Both the position numbers and the translations under genes were made by a program. Below the pieces are notes generated by a model that was given only the letters and a program-made list of their open reading frames with translations, made no database searches and was not told the origin of the DNA. A DNA stretch of 64,000 nt, taken from contig CAVXUB010000001.1 in assembly GCA_963764805.1 (NCBI GenBank), forward strand, positions 186,001 to 250,000, written 5' to 3'. Source of the DNA: CAVXUB01 sp963764805. Its GTDB lineage: Bacteria; Actinomycetota; Acidimicrobiia; Acidimicrobiales; Bog-793. Positions 63,398 to 64,000 of the stretch are shown here, in pieces (within the stretch, counting starts at the first letter, position 1; every line of letters begins with the position of its first letter).

Positions 63398-64000
63398 GTG
63401 AACCGACTGGCACACGAGACCTCGCCCTATCTCCGCCAGCACCGCGACAACCCTGTCGACTGGTACCCCTGGGGGGACGAGGCGTGGGACGAGGCGAGGG
63501 ACTCCGATCGGCCGGTCATGGTGTCGATCGGATATTCGGCGTGCCACTGGTGCCACGTGATGGCGCACGAATCGTTCGAGGATCCTGCCGTCGCCGAGCT
63601 CCTCAACGAGGGCTTCGTGAGCATCAAGGTCGACCGGGAGGAGCGTCCCGATGTCGACTCGGTGTACATGGAGGCCGTGCAGGCGATGACCGGGGCCGGT
63701 GGATGGCCGATGACGGTCTTCTGCGCGCCCGACCGCAGGCCGTTCTTCGCCGGGACCTACTTCCCGTCGGACCCGAGACGCGGGCGCCCGACCTTCAGCG
63801 AGCTGCTCGAGGCGATCAAAGAGGCGTGGAACGGACGCCGCCAGGACGTGCTGGCGCAGGCTTCCAGCCTCACCAGGGCCCTCGAGTCTCGGCTCTCGCT
63901 CGCCACCGGCGCCAGCCCCGAGGGCAGTGTCGAGGCGGGGATCTCGGGGATGGCGGAGAGCCTCCGCGGCGATGCCGAGAGAGCCGGAGCCATCGTCCGC
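63398..64000 (+). CDS. Thioredoxin-like DUF255 protein, 3' end outside the window
   Basis: The visible 201 residues start NRLAHETSPYLRQHRDNPVD and include the thioredoxin-like CHWC motif in GYSACHWCHVMAHESFED, then VSIKVDREERPDVDSVYMEA and GAGGWPMTVFCAPDRRPFFA followed by GTYFP. This is the YyaL/SSP411-type family (about 650-700 residues), combining an N-terminal thioredoxin-fold domain with a glycosidase-like barrel. The role is unknown; a disulfide or sugar-related function is inferred from the fold. The GTG has TAGGCT 7 nt upstream. It runs off the right edge. Confidence 0.92.
   Translation, partial: MNRLAHETSPYLRQHRDNPVDWYPWGDEAWDEARDSDRPVMVSIGYSACHWCHVMAHESFEDPAVAELLNEGFVSIKVDREERPDVDSVYMEAVQAMTGAGGWPMTVFCAPDRRPFFAGTYFPSDPRRGRPTFSELLEAIKEAWNGRRQDVLAQASSLTRALESRLSLATGASPEGSVEAGISGMAESLRGDAERAGAIVR

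Overview
The window is a high-GC stretch (about 68-70% by eye) of an actinobacterial chromosome. The best guess is a deep-branching member of the Acidimicrobiia, but that is inference. The evidence is gene content and order: an actinobacterial integration host factor (mihF) next to gmk-rpoZ-coaBC-metK-priA; a rpsO-pnp-M16 peptidase-dapB ... dapA-rnj-ftsK block; and a nusB-efp-pepQ-aroQ-aroB-aroK-aroC block beside pyrR-pyrB-pyrC-carA-carB. Many genes are coupled by 4-base ATGA/GTGA/TTGA overlaps. Many first genes of a transcript have a TANNNT -10 box about 7 nt upstream of the start codon and no Shine-Dalgarno site, which is a leaderless architecture.

Layout. 1-2907 (minus): a truncated membrane protein, queF, thrB and a D,D-carboxypeptidase. 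2964-8503 (minus): ftsK, rnj, dapA. 8586-11073 (minus): a di-iron ferritin-like protein with one frameshifted and one intact TetR regulator, inserted between dapA and dapB. 11125-16304 (minus): dapB, an M16 peptidase, pnp, rpsO. 16467-23013 (minus): an AHSA1-type protein, priA, metK, coaBC, rpoZ, gmk, mihF. 23267-32474: an oligopeptide ABC transporter island, with a fused double-ATPase on plus and two permeases and two paralogous binding proteins on minus. It lies between mihF and pyrD, where pyrF is often found in relatives. 32665-40972 (minus): pyrD-carB-carA-pyrC-pyrB-pyrR, with a PyrR-type leader. 41180-47598 (minus): a PurM-like protein, nusB, efp, pepQ, aroQ, aroB, aroK, aroC. 47852-48550 (minus): an NfuA-like Fe-S protein. 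48613-52106 (plus): an ATP-grasp enzyme, a radical SAM protein with a CCAEP tail and a Cys-rich protein. 52110-54319: two small proteins and a GH13 glucosidase. 54268-57897 (minus): RNase D, a flavin reductase, a lipoprotein, tyrS. 57998-58825 (plus): a DUF169 protein. 58830-63387: menaquinone genes menD, menH, menA, menE. 63398 to the end (plus): a truncated DUF255 thioredoxin-like protein.

The genes are mostly housekeeping: lysine and threonine, aromatic amino acid, pyrimidine and menaquinone synthesis, RNA decay (RNase J, PNPase, RNase D), chromosome segregation and replication restart. The more unusual parts are the radical SAM/ATP-grasp/Cys-rich trio, the transporter island with its duplicated palindromes and shared promoter element, and the pyr leader with a PyrR loop, ribosome-binding site and an early intragenic terminator.

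At least ten genes, including the normally essential pnp and tyrS, need a one- or two-base frame correction. Most of the indels lie in or beside short G/C runs, so the sequence probably carries assembly or sequencing errors, and the broken frames should not be read as gene loss. No tRNA, rRNA, CRISPR array, insertion sequence or prophage was seen.
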